NCBI RefSeq assembly: GCF_022348085.1
Contig: NZ_JAKRFN010000009.1
Location: 1 to 64,000 of the forward strand
Length of the DNA: 64,000 bases
Source of the DNA: Mycobacterium sp. PSTR-4-N
GTDB taxonomy: Bacteria; Actinomycetota; Actinomycetes; Mycobacteriales; Mycobacteriaceae
Direction: 5' to 3'
The translations under genes and the position numbers were made by a program. Shown here in pieces: positions 1-8,471 of this stretch; the first letter of the stretch is position 1, and each line of letters opens with the position of its first letter. Below the pieces are notes generated by a model. That model was not told where the DNA came from, made no database searches, and saw only the letters and a list, made by a program, of their open reading frames with translations.

Positions 1-89
1 CCCGCGCCAAACGGCCCGCGGTGGCCAACGCGGCCATCGCCCGGGAGCTGGCCGGCTGGTGCTGGTCACTGGCCGTGCTCGAGGAGTAA
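1..89 (+). mobile_element. IS110-family transposase, C-terminal fragment (cut by window edge)
   Basis: An open frame enters from the left edge (first full codon at 3) and stops with TAA at 87-89. The visible 28 residues include KRPAVANAAIARELAGWCWS, which matches the conserved C-terminal end of IS110/IS116/IS902-family transposases common in mycobacteria; this recognition is from family knowledge. Only the tail is visible, so intactness cannot be judged. IS110 elements usually lack strong terminal inverted repeats, and none is obvious in the bases that follow. The element lies just upstream of an accessory gene block (510-4342), consistent with a mobile boundary there, which is an inference. 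Confidence 0.7.
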
Positions 90-326
90 ATCCCCCACAA
101 CGTTCAGTAGCTGACGTCGATGCCGGGGTACTGGCGGGCACGCTGACGGTGACCCGCGAGAATGCTATGAGCAACCCCACCCTCGGGGCCACGCTCGTGA
201 ATAGACAGCGGTCCACCGTCACTCGAAACACCGTCCTGCGGTAACCAACCCGCGCATTTCAGACTGACAAGCCGTCGCCAAGACACGCGCGCCAGTCCCG
301 ACACTCGACACCCAGCACTGACCGAC

Positions 327-364
327 GAAGCGGCGGCCGCAACGACGGTTGAGGCCGCCGCTTC
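327..364. terminator. Perfect 12-bp stem-loop, possible terminator
   Basis: GAAGCGGCGGCC (327-338) and GGCCGCCGCTTC (353-364) are exact reverse complements around a 14-nt loop. There is no downstream T-tract on either strand, which is usual for mycobacterial intrinsic terminators. It lies 238 bp after the transposase stop and 146 bp before the MpaB-like gene, so it could insulate the accessory genes from read-through. Alternatively it is a REP-like element. Confidence 0.5.
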
Positions 365-478
365 ACCCTGCCCACTTGACACAACGCATTCCATATCAGC
401 GTTCCTGGCTGCCGGCCGGCCCGAATCGCAGCCCTGGCTTCTCACTCACGCCGATGTGCCCCGCACCACACCTCTTGG

Positions 479-498
479 TACAAAGTGCAAAATTTGTA
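479..498. promoter_or_regulatory. Palindrome upstream of MpaB-like gene, candidate TetR operator
   Basis: TACAAA (479-484) and TTTGTA (493-498) form a perfect inverted repeat with an 8-nt centre. It ends 11 nt before the ATG at 510, where it would block the promoter or the ribosome. A TetR-family gene is translationally coupled to the gene directly downstream, so autoregulation through this site is the natural inference. A TTGGTA at 475-480 and TAACAC at 497-502 could be the -35 and -10 hexamers. Confidence 0.5.
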
Positions 499-509
499 AC
501 ACTGTTCGC

Positions 510-1370
510 ATGACGGAGTTGGCGCAGCAGACCGAACCCCTCGACGACGCGCTGCCCCTGGGCCCGGGCTCGCTGGTGTGGAAGTACTTCGGCGACAACC
601 GGATGTATCTCATCGGCCCGCGTCCGGCGGTGCTGCAGAACATGCTCGCCGAGCTCGGGCAGGGCGTCTACGACCACTCGACGTTCTTCGCCGACACCGC
701 CGAACGGCTGCGGCGCACCATTCCGCCGATCTTCAACACCGTCTACGGCTCCGACACCGACAACGCGGGGACCCAGGTTCGCGACTTCCATCACCACGTC
801 AAAGGCGAACTGCCCGGTACCGACCGCCGCTACCACGCGCTCGACCCGGACACCTATTTCTGGGCGCACGCGACGTTCGTCGAGCAGATCTACTACTTCG
901 TCGACACCTTCGTGAAACGTCTGAGCCCTGCCGAGCGCGAGCAGATCTGGCTGGAATCCAAGACCTGGTATCGCCGATACGGGGTCAGCGACCGGCCGAT
1001 GCCCGCGACCTATGCCGATTTCGAACGCTACTGGGACACGATGATGGAGCGCGTGCTCATCGCGCACCCGTCGGCGAAGTACGGCGTCGGCTATGTCACC
1101 AAGGGGTTCCCCAAGCCCAAGGCCGTGCACCCGCTGGTGTGGCGGATCGTCGCACCGATCTTCAACCCGATCGCCGCCTTCCTGACCACCGGCGGACTCC
1201 CGCCCCGAGCCCGCGAGCTGCTCAACCTGCCCTGGTCCGAGCGTCAGGATCGGCGCTATCGACGATTCGCGGCCTTCTGGCGGTCACGGCCTGTCACCTG
1301 GACGTGGGACCATCTGCCGATGCGTGTGCGGATGACCGGATATGCGCTCAAGGGCTATGCCCGCGGCTGA
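510..1370 (+). CDS. Oxygenase of the MpaB / DUF2236 family
   Basis: A 286-residue protein of the MpaB/rubber-oxygenase (LcpA-like, DUF2236) family, whose members bind haem b and oxidise varied substrates; the substrate here is unknown. Family-like features are the early [20 protein letters not shown] block (about residues 17-36), [11 protein letters not shown], a central [15 protein letters not shown] helix with the expected His, and a C-terminal arginine-rich helix. ATG 510 is preferred over the in-frame ATG at 456, because the extra 18 residues look non-coding and the palindrome 479-498 would then be inside the gene. Its last 14 nt overlap the TetR gene, so the two form an operon. Confidence 0.8.
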   Translation: MTELAQQTEPLDDALPLGPGSLVWKYFGDNRMYLIGPRPAVLQNMLAELGQGVYDHSTFFADTAERLRRTIPPIFNTVYGSDTDNAGTQVRDFHHHVKGELPGTDRRYHALDPDTYFWAHATFVEQIYYFVDTFVKRLSPAEREQIWLESKTWYRRYGVSDRPMPATYADFERYWDTMMERVLIAHPSAKYGVGYVTKGFPKPKAVHPLVWRIVAPIFNPIAAFLTTGGLPPRARELLNLPWSERQDRRYRRFAAFWRSRPVTWTWDHLPMRVRMTGYALKGYARG

Positions 1371-1947
1371 CGCGACGACACAGATCCTCGACGCCGCCGT
1401 GCTCGAGTTCGAGCGGCACGGCTACCGACGTGTCGCGCTCGACGACGTCGCCCGTCGCGCCGGGGTCAGCCGCACCACGATCTACCGGCGCTTCGTCAAC
1501 AAGGACGAGCTCGTCGGCGCCGTGATCGAACGGGAGAACATCAGGCTGTTCGCGCACATCGCTTCCGAGCTGAAAAGCATTGCGCCGCAAGAGGACTACT
1601 ATGTCGAGGCGTTCACGCTCTCGATCATGGAGTTCCGCAACCATCGGGTGCTGCACCGCATGGTCGGCGACGATCCCGGGCTGGCGCTCGAACTCGCCGG
1701 GCGGTATCACCGCGCCGCCGTCGCGCGGATGATCGACGCGCTGCAGCAGATCTTCCCGCCCGGCTTCGCCGAACGCATCGGCCCCGATGCCGTCGAGGAC
1801 TTCGCCGACTGCATCCTGCGGTACGCCGAGATGGTGCTGCTACTGCCCAGCGCGCAGCCCGTCGAGACACCCGACGAGATCCGCGCGTTCGCGCGCCGCC
1901 ACTTCCTGCCGAGCCTCCCCACAGTCCTGCGTGGCGCGCTGGCCTGA
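1357..1947 (+). CDS. TetR/AcrR-family transcriptional regulator
   Basis: A 196-residue TetR-type repressor. The N-terminal HTH is clear (about residues 22-52: [19 protein letters not shown]), followed by the divergent helical ligand and dimerisation domain. It probably represses its own operon with the upstream MpaB-like oxygenase through the palindrome at 479-498; that is an inference from position. The ATG at 1357 lies inside the 3' end of the oxygenase gene (14-nt overlap). An in-frame ATG at 1342 would add five residues and cannot be excluded. Confidence 0.85.
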   Translation: MPAADATTQILDAAVLEFERHGYRRVALDDVARRAGVSRTTIYRRFVNKDELVGAVIERENIRLFAHIASELKSIAPQEDYYVEAFTLSIMEFRNHRVLHRMVGDDPGLALELAGRYHRAAVARMIDALQQIFPPGFAERIGPDAVEDFADCILRYAEMVLLLPSAQPVETPDEIRAFARRHFLPSLPTVLRGALA

Positions 1948-1989
1948 GCGCCGTCGACTGTTTCGTTGCTCACACTTTCGGGCAGTCCC

Positions 1990-2337
1990 ATGGCCATGAG
2001 CGCCGACGACACCTCCACCGAACAGCGGTCCCCGGACGACACACCCGACGTCCAACTCGAGCACGTGACCGAGACCCCGGATCCCGACAATCAGGAACTC
2101 ACCGAGAAGCCCGAGGTCACCGACGAGCACCGCGAGAAGGCCAAAGAAATGGCCGAGGCCTACAAAGAAGAGAACCTGCAGACCACCACGCTGCCGGGCA
2201 GCAGTGGCACCGTGTCGGGCACGTCGGTGACGGACTGGGTGGACGACGACGACAAGGGCAAGATCGAGACCAGTGCCGACATCGGCAACGTCGAGTACCG
2301 CAACACCGAAGAGTTCAAGAAGAAGCTCGACAGCTGA
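1990..2337 (+). CDS. Acidic conserved hypothetical protein
   Basis: A 115-residue, strongly acidic, apparently disordered protein rich in Asp, Glu and Thr, ending in a charged EEFKKKLDS tail. No domain is recognised. It has no signal peptide or membrane segment, so it is likely cytosolic. The start is uncertain: ATG 1990 and ATG 1996 are adjacent and neither has a strong ribosome site; a TTG at 1966 would extend it by eight residues. It lies between the TetR gene and an oxidase-like gene on the same strand. Acceptable codon usage and a continuous frame argue that it is real. Confidence 0.6.
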   Translation: MAMSADDTSTEQRSPDDTPDVQLEHVTETPDPDNQELTEKPEVTDEHREKAKEMAEAYKEENLQTTTLPGSSGTVSGTSVTDWVDDDDKGKIETSADIGNVEYRNTEEFKKKLDS

Positions 2338-2366
2338 CACCTCCGTCGCGACGCGGCGCGTTTGCC

Positions 2367-2372
2367 TAGGCT
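2367..2372 (+). promoter_or_regulatory. -10 element (TAGGCT) for the oxidase-P450 pair
   Basis: TAGGCT fits the mycobacterial TANNNT -10 consensus and sits 8 nt upstream of GTG 2381. This predicts a transcript that begins at or near the start codon. Confidence 0.45.
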
Positions 2373-2380
2373 TGACGGTC

Positions 2381-2866
2381 GTGACCCCTCTGGCTCAGAT
2401 CGCGCCCGCGTTCGTCGAGATGGCCCACTCGATCGTGTGGGCCTCGGTCGCCACCGTCGACGCGGACGGCAAACCGCGCACGCGCATCCTGCACCCGATC
2501 TGGGAGTGGGACGGCACCGATCTGTTCGGCTGGATCGCCACCGTCCCCAGCCCGGTGAAGCGGGCTCACCTGGCCGTCCATCCCGAGGTATCGGTCAGCT
2601 ACTGGACCACGACGCATGACACCTGCAGCGCGGAGTGCCTCGTGGAGTGGTACACCGACGAGGAGACGCGCCGCGATGTCTGGCAGCGGTTCGCCACGGC
2701 ACCGCAGCCCGTCGGCTATGACCCGGCGATCATCCCGTTCTGGGCCGACGGGCCCACCAGCGAGCAGTTCGCCGTTCTGCGGTTGGCGCCCTACCGCCTG
2801 CGGGTGATGCCCGGGTCCACGATGACCGCCGGCGCCGGCGAGGTGCTGACCTGGCGGTCCACGTGA
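2381..2866 (+). CDS. Pyridoxamine 5'-phosphate oxidase-like (split-barrel) protein
   Basis: A 161-residue flavin-reductase-like split-barrel protein. The segment from residue 17 (SIVWASVATVDADGKPRTR) with IWEWDG and the WIAT...SPVKRAHL continuation is typical of PNPOx-fold enzymes that bind FMN or F420. The GTG at 2381 is chosen because TAGGCT (2367-2372), a good mycobacterial -10, ends 8 nt before it, suggesting a leaderless message. The stop overlaps the P450 start by 4 nt (GTGA), so it is co-translated with that gene, perhaps as a partner in the same oxidation; this is inferred. Confidence 0.75.
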   Translation: MTPLAQIAPAFVEMAHSIVWASVATVDADGKPRTRILHPIWEWDGTDLFGWIATVPSPVKRAHLAVHPEVSVSYWTTTHDTCSAECLVEWYTDEETRRDVWQRFATAPQPVGYDPAIIPFWADGPTSEQFAVLRLAPYRLRVMPGSTMTAGAGEVLTWRST

Positions 2867-4233
2867 CGGTGCGCGACGATCGCACGGTCGACGTGCGGTC
2901 GCTGCCTCCGGTTCCGCGCAATCCGTTGCCGTTGCGTGACCTCGTCAAGCTGGTCCGGCGACTCGACACTGGGCAGGAGGTCATCCGCGACGCGGGCGGT
3001 CCCGTCACCCGAATCCAGCTGGGGCCCACCGGCGTCGTCCCGGCGATCGTCGCGGTGATGTCCCCGGCCGGAATGCGAGATGTGTTGGGCCGCAACGACG
3101 CCGCAACCGATCGGTGCATCATCCACGACGAGGTGCGCCAGATGGCAGGCGACAGCCTGTTCGTGCTGCCCAATGAACAGTGGCGTCCGCGCAAACGCGC
3201 GCTGCAGCCGGTGTTCACCAAGCTCAACGTGCGTACGTTCGGCGGCCACATGTCCGGCGCAGCGCAGGCATTCGTGGATCGCTGGCCGGCAGGCGGCGAG
3301 GTCGACCTGGACACCGAGTGCCGTCGCGTCGCGATGCAGTCGCTGGGCCGCTCGGTGCTCGGCGTCGACCTCAACGAACGCGGCGACACTATCGCCCGGT
3401 GCATGCACGTCGCGTCCTCGTACACCGCTGACCGCGCGTTGCGTCCGGTGCGGGCACCGCGGTGGCTGCCCACCCTGGCGCGGCGGCGCGCGCGCCGCGC
3501 CGTCGACGAGATGCGCCGCATCACCGACGAGATGGTCCAGGCGTGCCGGGCTGATTCGGACCGGGACGCGCCGCTGGTGCAGGCGCTGCTCCGGGCGACC
3601 GATCCGCAGACCGATCGCCCGCTCACCGACGAGGAGATCTCCAACGATCTGCTGATCTTCATGCTGGCCGGGCACGACACCACGGCGACGGCGTTGACCT
3701 ACGCGCTGTGGATTCTCGGACGCCACCCCGACATCCAGGACCGGGTGGCCGCCGAGGCCGCAGCGATCGGTGACGGCGAGCTGACCCCGGCCGACGTGTC
3801 TCGCCTCGGCTACACCGTGCAGGTGCTGCACGAGGCGGTCCGGCTGTGTCCGCCGGCCGCGGGGGTGGCCCGCGTGGCCACCCGGGACATCGAGGTGACG
3901 GGCTATCGGGTGCCGGCGGGCAGCCTGGTGGCTCTCGGCTTGTACGCGCTGCACCATGATCCTGCCCTGTGGCCCGATCCGATGACGTTCGATCCGGACC
4001 GCTTCAGCCCGGAGAACGTTGCCGCCCGGGACCGTTGGCAGTTCCTGCCCTTCCTGGGCGGCTCGCGGCCGTGCATCGGCGAGCACTTCGCCCGCCTGGA
4101 GACGACGTTGGCGCTGGCCACGGTGGTCCGCGCGATGACCGTGGAGTCGCTCGACGACGACTTCGCCTGCGAGGTGCCGTTCACCACGGTGGCCAAAGGC
4201 CCGATCAGGGCACGGCTGACTCCGCGGCGATAG
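2863..4233 (+). CDS. Cytochrome P450
   Basis: A 456-residue cytochrome P450 monooxygenase. The oxygen-binding I-helix motif AGHDTTAT (about residue 268), the K-helix ExxR (EAVR, about 326) and the haem-binding loop FLGGSRPCIGEHFA with the Cys ligand near residue 404 are all present. The length and the FLG-GSRPCIG loop resemble CYP families with long-chain or terpenoid substrates, but the substrate cannot be read from sequence. No ferredoxin or reductase gene is adjacent, so redox partners must come from elsewhere. GTG 2863 overlaps the upstream stop by 4 nt. Confidence 0.93.
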   Translation: MTVRDDRTVDVRSLPPVPRNPLPLRDLVKLVRRLDTGQEVIRDAGGPVTRIQLGPTGVVPAIVAVMSPAGMRDVLGRNDAATDRCIIHDEVRQMAGDSLFVLPNEQWRPRKRALQPVFTKLNVRTFGGHMSGAAQAFVDRWPAGGEVDLDTECRRVAMQSLGRSVLGVDLNERGDTIARCMHVASSYTADRALRPVRAPRWLPTLARRRARRAVDEMRRITDEMVQACRADSDRDAPLVQALLRATDPQTDRPLTDEEISNDLLIFMLAGHDTTATALTYALWILGRHPDIQDRVAAEAAAIGDGELTPADVSRLGYTVQVLHEAVRLCPPAAGVARVATRDIEVTGYRVPAGSLVALGLYALHHDPALWPDPMTFDPDRFSPENVAARDRWQFLPFLGGSRPCIGEHFARLETTLALATVVRAMTVESLDDDFACEVPFTTVAKGPIRARLTPRR

Positions 4234-4342
4234 GCGCCCGCCGCCTCGCGTCGGGGTGTCGACCGCCCTCCGCGATCCACACCGACGTCAACCGTGTGAT
4301 CGGGCAGATGATCAGCAGGGTGAGGGGCACCAGATACGACAT
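4205..4342 (-). CDS. Possible small membrane protein (45 aa)
   Basis: A 45-residue frame on the minus strand, starting MSYLVPLTLLIICPITRL, has one hydrophobic helix followed by an Arg-rich tail, like many mycobacterial micro-membrane proteins. A weak GAGAG lies about 10 nt before the ATG. Its last 29 nt overlap the 3' end of the P450 gene. No homologue is recognised, and a chance frame is equally possible. Confidence 0.25.
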   Translation of the reverse strand: MSYLVPLTLLIICPITRLTSVWIAEGGRHPDARRRAPIAAESAVP

Positions 4343-4602
4343 GTTCACGCTCTCGTGCTGCCGATGCGTTCATCCGGGGTCATCGTCGTCGTACGTCCTT
4401 TCGCTCTCGCGTCGCCACCGATTGTGTTCGGCATACGGGCTCGTCGGGGCGTCCTTGACGCTTCCCTGACGGTCGGACGCGGAACTTTTGCGATGTCCTG
4501 ACAGCGCGTCGACAGCCGTCGATTCGGCGCCGTAAAAAAGCGCGGCGGGGCCGTAAAGGTTCCGTCAGCGAGCCCGAACTCGATGACCGGCGGGGGTGGA
4601 AT
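4234..4602. other. About 370-bp region with little evident coding
   Basis: Apart from the possible 45-aa gene on the minus strand (4205-4342), this stretch shows no convincing gene. It is locally less GC-rich, with A runs at 4533-4538 and TAAAGG at 4553-4558, and looks like a divergent promoter region between two tiny membrane-protein candidates. Confidence 0.45.
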
Positions 4603-4632
4603 GTGACTGTGAACCCTGCTCACGCACCCGAA

Positions 4633-4869
4633 ATGAGTGACTTCGTCGAGACCCTGCTCGTGATGGCGGTGCCGGTCGTCGTGATGGTGCTGTTGCGCTA
4701 CCTGGTCCGACGTGACAATCGCCTGGCGGAGATGGAGTCACCAGGATCGCGCGTCAGTTCCGACGCAACAGCACCGCCTGCTCGAACGGCAGCGCTGCGA
4801 ACAGCGGCCGCATCCACCCGGTCACCGTCGGTGCCGCCTCGGCCCTACTCACCACCTGCGGATCGGTGA
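4633..4869 (+). CDS. Possible small membrane protein (78 aa)
   Basis: From ATG 4633 the frame gives a 78-residue product with one hydrophobic helix (LLVMAVPVVVMVLLRYLV, about residues 8-25) followed by charged residues. The last 116 nt run antisense to the Ddn-like gene, and that part has a Pro/Ala/Arg-rich composition typical of shadow frames, so only the membrane segment is persuasive. A GTG at 4603 could extend it. Function unknown; low confidence. Confidence 0.3.
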   Translation: MSDFVETLLVMAVPVVVMVLLRYLVRRDNRLAEMESPGSRVSSDATAPPARTAALRTAAASTRSPSVPPRPYSPPADR

Positions 4870-5134
4870 CCGTAAACGATCGGCCGTAGCGGCGCATCGT
4901 GCCGCAACCGGCCGCGGTCAGGTTCTTCAGCCAATCCCGGTCCGGGCCGTAGGTCAGCAGCACGGCGATCCCGTCGCGGGTCGGGAACACCGTCAAGGGC
5001 GTGCGGTACTGCCTGCCCGACGTGCGACCGACGTGGGTGAGAATCCCCATCGTCGGAGCCCAGCCGGCCCACAGCCGCTGAATCGGGTTGGTGACGTGGC
5101 GGTTGAACCGCGCCAGTCGTTGCGGCAACTGCAT
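4754..5134 (-). CDS. Nitroreductase/quinone reductase family protein (Ddn-like, F420-dependent type)
   Basis: A 126-residue protein of the deazaflavin (F420)-dependent nitroreductase family, named for M. tuberculosis Ddn. The block GRTSGRQYRTPLTVFPTRDG (about residues 36-54) and WLKNLTAAGCGTMRRYGRSF (about 69-87) are the characteristic core. Members use F420H2 to reduce quinones or nitroaromatics at the membrane; the substrate here is unknown. ATG 5134 is chosen because the longer upstream frame runs antisense into hemL and has shadow-like composition. A second family member is at 43563-44018. Confidence 0.85.
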   Translation of the reverse strand: MQLPQRLARFNRHVTNPIQRLWAGWAPTMGILTHVGRTSGRQYRTPLTVFPTRDGIAVLLTYGPDRDWLKNLTAAGCGTMRRYGRSFTVTDPQVVSRAEAAPTVTGWMRPLFAALPFEQAVLLRRN

Positions 5135-5210
5135 GTGACCATCATCGCCCCGGGGCCGACCACTACACCCTGTAGTTGACCGTTTTGACCCGGCTGGGAC
5201 ACTGGGTGCC

Positions 5211-6515
5211 ATGAGCAGTACCGACGTCTCCGCGAAGCTCTTCGCCGATGCGGCCTCGGTCATCCCCGGTGGCGTGAACTCGCCGGTGCGTGCCTTCGCC
5301 GCTGTGGGCGGCACCCCACGGTTCATCACGTCGGCGCAGGGCTGCTGGCTGACCGACGCCGACGGCAACCGCTACGCCGACCTGGTGTGCTCGTGGGGCC
5401 CGATGATCCTGGGCCACGCGCATCCCGCCGTGGTCGAGGCCGTGCAGCGCGTCGCCGCCGACGGGCTGTCGTTCGGGGCGCCGACGCCCTCGGAGTCCGA
5501 GCTGGCCCGCGAGATCATCGACCGAGTCGCGCCCGTGGAGCGGCTGCGCCTGGTCAACTCGGGCACCGAGGCGACGATGAGCGCGATCCGGCTGGCGCGC
5601 GGATTCACCGGCCGGGCCAAGATCGTCAAGTTCTCCGGGTGCTATCACGGCCACAGCGATGCGCTGCTCGCCGACGCCGGCTCGGGGGTCGCGACGCTGG
5701 GTCTGCCGTCCTCACCGGGGGTGACGGGTGCGGCCGCCGCTGACACGGTCGTGCTGCCTTACAACAACGTCGCCGCGGTCGAGGACGTCTTCGCCCGGTT
5801 CGGCGACGAGATCGCTTGCGTGATCACCGAGGCGAGCCCCGGCAACATGGGCACCGTCCCGCCGCTGCCCGGCTTTAACGCCGCGCTGCGCCGCATCACC
5901 GCCGCGCATGGCGCGTTGCTGATTAGTGACGAGGTGATGACGGGATTCCGGGTCAGCCGGTCCGGCTGGTACGGCCTCGATCCGGTCGATGCCGACCTCT
6001 TCGCTTTCGGCAAGGTGATGAGCGGCGGGCTGCCTGCGGCGGCGTTCGGGGGCAGCGCCGAAGTCATGGGCCGACTCGCCCCGCTGGGCCCGGTCTATCA
6101 GGCCGGCACGCTGTCGGGAAATCCCGTCGCGATGGCGGCGGGGCTGGCCACGTTGCGGGCCGCCGACGATGCCGTGTACGCGACGCTGGACGCCAATGCC
6201 GACCGGCTGATCGGCCTCATCGGTGGCGCGTTGACCGAAGCCGGTGTCGCCCACCAGATTCCGCGCGCAGGCAACATGTTCAGCGTGTTCTTCGGCGACG
6301 CCGATCCGGTCACCGACTTCGCCTCGGCGAAGGCCACCGAGACGTGGCGGTTCCCGGCCTTCTTCCACGCGTTGCTCGACGCGGGTGTCTACCCGCCGCC
6401 CAGCGCTTTCGAATGCTGGTTCGTCTCCACGGCTCTCGATGACGACGCGTTCGCGCAGATCGAGAAGGCGCTGCCCGGTGCGGCGCGCGCCGCGGCTGCG
6501 GCGAGCCGCCCGTGA
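5211..6515 (+). CDS. hemL: Glutamate-1-semialdehyde 2,1-aminomutase
   Basis: A 434-residue PLP enzyme that converts glutamate-1-semialdehyde to 5-aminolevulinate, the committed step of C5 haem synthesis. Seen: the [19 protein letters not shown] start, [16 protein letters not shown] substrate and phosphate region, [18 protein letters not shown], and the PLP lysine in [16 protein letters not shown] near residue 268. The length is normal. It heads a tightly packed operon with cytochrome c maturation genes, and the same order occurs at Rv0524-Rv0529 in H37Rv. The next gene overlaps by 4 nt (GTGA). Confidence 0.97.
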   Translation: MSSTDVSAKLFADAASVIPGGVNSPVRAFAAVGGTPRFITSAQGCWLTDADGNRYADLVCSWGPMILGHAHPAVVEAVQRVAADGLSFGAPTPSESELAREIIDRVAPVERLRLVNSGTEATMSAIRLARGFTGRAKIVKFSGCYHGHSDALLADAGSGVATLGLPSSPGVTGAAAADTVVLPYNNVAAVEDVFARFGDEIACVITEASPGNMGTVPPLPGFNAALRRITAAHGALLISDEVMTGFRVSRSGWYGLDPVDADLFAFGKVMSGGLPAAAFGGSAEVMGRLAPLGPVYQAGTLSGNPVAMAAGLATLRAADDAVYATLDANADRLIGLIGGALTEAGVAHQIPRAGNMFSVFFGDADPVTDFASAKATETWRFPAFFHALLDAGVYPPPSAFECWFVSTALDDDAFAQIEKALPGAARAAAAASRP

Positions 6516-7117
6516 TCAAGACTGTGGTGCACGTGATGCGGCACGGCGAGGTGCACAACCCGGAGAAGATCCTCTACGGCCGGCTACCCGACTACCACCT
6601 CTCTGAGCGGGGGCAGGCGCAGGCGCGGCGGGTCGCCGAGTGGCTCGCCGGCCGCGACATCACCCACGTGGTCGCGTCACCGCTGGAGCGGGCGCAGGAA
6701 ACCGCCGCGCCGATCGCCGCGCACCACGGCCTGCCGGTCGGGACCGACGAGGAACTGATCGAGTCGGCCAACGTGTTCCAGGGCCAGAAGGTCTCTCCTG
6801 GCGACGGCGCGCTGCGCGATCCGCGCAACTGGTGGCATCTGCGCAACCCGCGCACCCCGTCGTGGGGGGAGCCGTACACCGAGATCGCCGAACGCATGAT
6901 CCGGGCCGTGCGACGCGCCAGGGGTGCCGCCGCCGGTCACGAGGCCGTCTGCGTCAGCCATCAGCTACCGGTCGAGACGCTGCGCCGCGCGATGACCGAC
7001 AAGGCGTTGCACCACTTCCCGACGCGGCGCATGTGCAACCTCGCCTCGGTCACGTCGTTCTATTTCCACGACGACGCCTGCGTGGGCTGGGGGTACGCGG
7101 AGCTGGCCGGGCAGTGA
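6512..7117 (+). CDS. Histidine phosphatase family protein (phosphoglycerate mutase-like)
   Basis: A 201-residue member of the histidine phosphatase superfamily. The phospho-accepting RHG is in VMRHGEVHN (about residues 8-16), followed by the [16 protein letters not shown] pattern; the second catalytic His is in [12 protein letters not shown] (about 151). The true substrate is unknown and need not be phosphoglycerate. It is the Rv0525-type gene that always sits between hemL and the thioredoxin-like gene. Starts on GTG 6512 overlapping the hemL stop, and overlaps the next gene by 4 nt. Confidence 0.9.
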   Translation: MIKTVVHVMRHGEVHNPEKILYGRLPDYHLSERGQAQARRVAEWLAGRDITHVVASPLERAQETAAPIAAHHGLPVGTDEELIESANVFQGQKVSPGDGALRDPRNWWHLRNPRTPSWGEPYTEIAERMIRAVRRARGAAAGHEAVCVSHQLPVETLRRAMTDKALHHFPTRRMCNLASVTSFYFHDDACVGWGYAELAGQ

Positions 7118-7695
7118 CTCGTCTGGTTGCCCTGCTGATGGCGGCGGTCGTGCTCGCGGGATGCTCGACCGGCAGCGACGCCGTCGCCCAGGGGGGCAGC
7201 TTCGAATTCGTCGCTCCCGGCGGCAAGACGGACATCTTCTACGACCCGCCGGCCGAGCGCGGCACACCGGGTCCGGTGTCGGGCCCCGACCTGATGGACA
7301 CCGGCAAGACGTTGTCGCTCAGCGACTTCACCGGCAAGGTGGTCGTGCTCAACGTGTGGGGTCAGTGGTGCGGGCCGTGCCGCACCGAGATCACCCAACT
7401 CGAACAGGTGTACCGGGCGACGAAAGACCGTGGCGTCGCGTTCCTCGGAATCGACGTGCGGGACAACAACATCGATGCGGCGCGTGACTTCATCGTCGAC
7501 CGCGGTGTGACGTTCCCGTCCATCTACGACCCGGCGATGCGCACCCTGATCGCGTTCGGTGGGCGCTATCCGACCACGGTGATCCCGTCCACGGTGGTGC
7601 TCGACCGCCGGCACCGGGTCGCCGCGGTGTTCCTGCGGGAGTTGTTGGCCACCGACCTGCAGCCGGTCGTCGAACGGTTGGCGGACGAGAAGTGA
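7114..7695 (+). CDS. TlpA/ResA-like thioredoxin-fold lipoprotein
   Basis: A 193-residue extracytoplasmic thiol-disulfide oxidoreductase. It has a lipoprotein signal with lipobox LAGC (Cys about residue 17) and a thioredoxin CxxC in WGQWCGPCRTE (Cys 86 and 89), plus the cis-Pro region IPSTVVLD. In System II cytochrome c biogenesis such ResA-like proteins reduce apocytochrome haem-binding cysteines, receiving electrons from CcdA, which is encoded directly downstream with a 4-nt overlap. GTG 7114 overlaps the preceding stop. Confidence 0.92.
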   Translation: MTRLVALLMAAVVLAGCSTGSDAVAQGGSFEFVAPGGKTDIFYDPPAERGTPGPVSGPDLMDTGKTLSLSDFTGKVVVLNVWGQWCGPCRTEITQLEQVYRATKDRGVAFLGIDVRDNNIDAARDFIVDRGVTFPSIYDPAMRTLIAFGGRYPTTVIPSTVVLDRRHRVAAVFLRELLATDLQPVVERLADEK

Positions 7696-8471
7696 ACATC
7701 GCCGAGATCGCCTCCAGCGGACCGCTTCTGATCGCCGTCGGCATCAGTGTGCTGGCCGGTGTGGTGTCGTTCGCCTCGCCGTGTGTGGTGCCGCTGGTGC
7801 CGGGCTACGTGTCGTATCTGGCCGCCGTCGTCGGTGTCGAGGATTCGCCGGCCGCACCGGGGGCGTCGGTGACGATGCGCGGGGCGCGCCTGCGGGTCGC
7901 CGGCGCCGCGGCGTTGTTCGTGGCCGGTTTCACCGCGGTGTTCCTGCTCGGCACCGTCGCAGTGCTGGGGATGACGACGACGTTGATCACCAACGAGGTG
8001 CTGCTGCAACGTCTCGGCGGCGTGGTGACGATCCTGATGGGGCTCGTGTTCGTCGGGCTGGTGCCCGCGCTGCAGCGAGATACCCGGTTCACCCCGCGTC
8101 AGATCTCCACCCTCGGCGGCGCTCCGTTGCTCGGGGCGGTGTTCGCGCTGGGGTGGACGCCGTGCCTGGGGCCGACGCTGACCGGGGTGATCGCGGTGGC
8201 CTCGGCGACCGAGGGCAGCAATGTCGCTCGCGGCGTGGTGCTGGTGATCGCCTACTGCCTGGGCTTGGGAATCCCGTTCGTACTGCTGGCGTTCGGTTCC
8301 GCCCGTGCGGTCAGCGGCCTGGGCTGGCTGCGCCGCCACACCCGCGCCATCCAGATCTTCGGGGGCGTGCTGCTGATCCTGGTCGGCACCGCGCTGGTCA
8401 CCGGCCTCTGGGGCGAGTTCGTGTCCTGGGTGCGCGATGCGTTCGTCAGCGACGTGAGGCTCCCGATCTGA
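7692..8471 (+). CDS. ccdA: Cytochrome c biogenesis protein CcdA
   Basis: A 259-residue integral membrane protein of the CcdA/DsbD family that carries electrons from cytoplasmic thioredoxin across the membrane. Two redox cysteines lie in the conserved SFASPCVVPLVPGYVSYL (about residue 23) and LGWTPCLGPTLTG (about 157). About six transmembrane helices are evident. It feeds the TlpA/ResA-like lipoprotein encoded upstream. The stop overlaps the resB ATG by one base (TGATG). Confidence 0.95.
   Translation: MNIAEIASSGPLLIAVGISVLAGVVSFASPCVVPLVPGYVSYLAAVVGVEDSPAAPGASVTMRGARLRVAGAAALFVAGFTAVFLLGTVAVLGMTTTLITNEVLLQRLGGVVTILMGLVFVGLVPALQRDTRFTPRQISTLGGAPLLGAVFALGWTPCLGPTLTGVIAVASATEGSNVARGVVLVIAYCLGLGIPFVLLAFGSARAVSGLGWLRRHTRAIQIFGGVLLILVGTALVTGLWGEFVSWVRDAFVSDVRLPI

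Larger units (their letters stand above)
90..509. other. 420-bp intergenic stretch after the IS110 tail
   Basis: No convincing gene is visible here; short open frames on both strands lack recognisable composition or a Shine-Dalgarno sequence. The stretch holds a perfect 12-bp stem-loop (327-364) and a palindromic operator candidate (479-498), each listed separately. Otherwise I see nothing. Confidence 0.6.

Noticed and set aside
4603..4869. KdpF-like small subunit
   Set aside because: One hydrophobic helix is visible but no KdpF pattern, and no kdpA, kdpB or kdpC gene follows.
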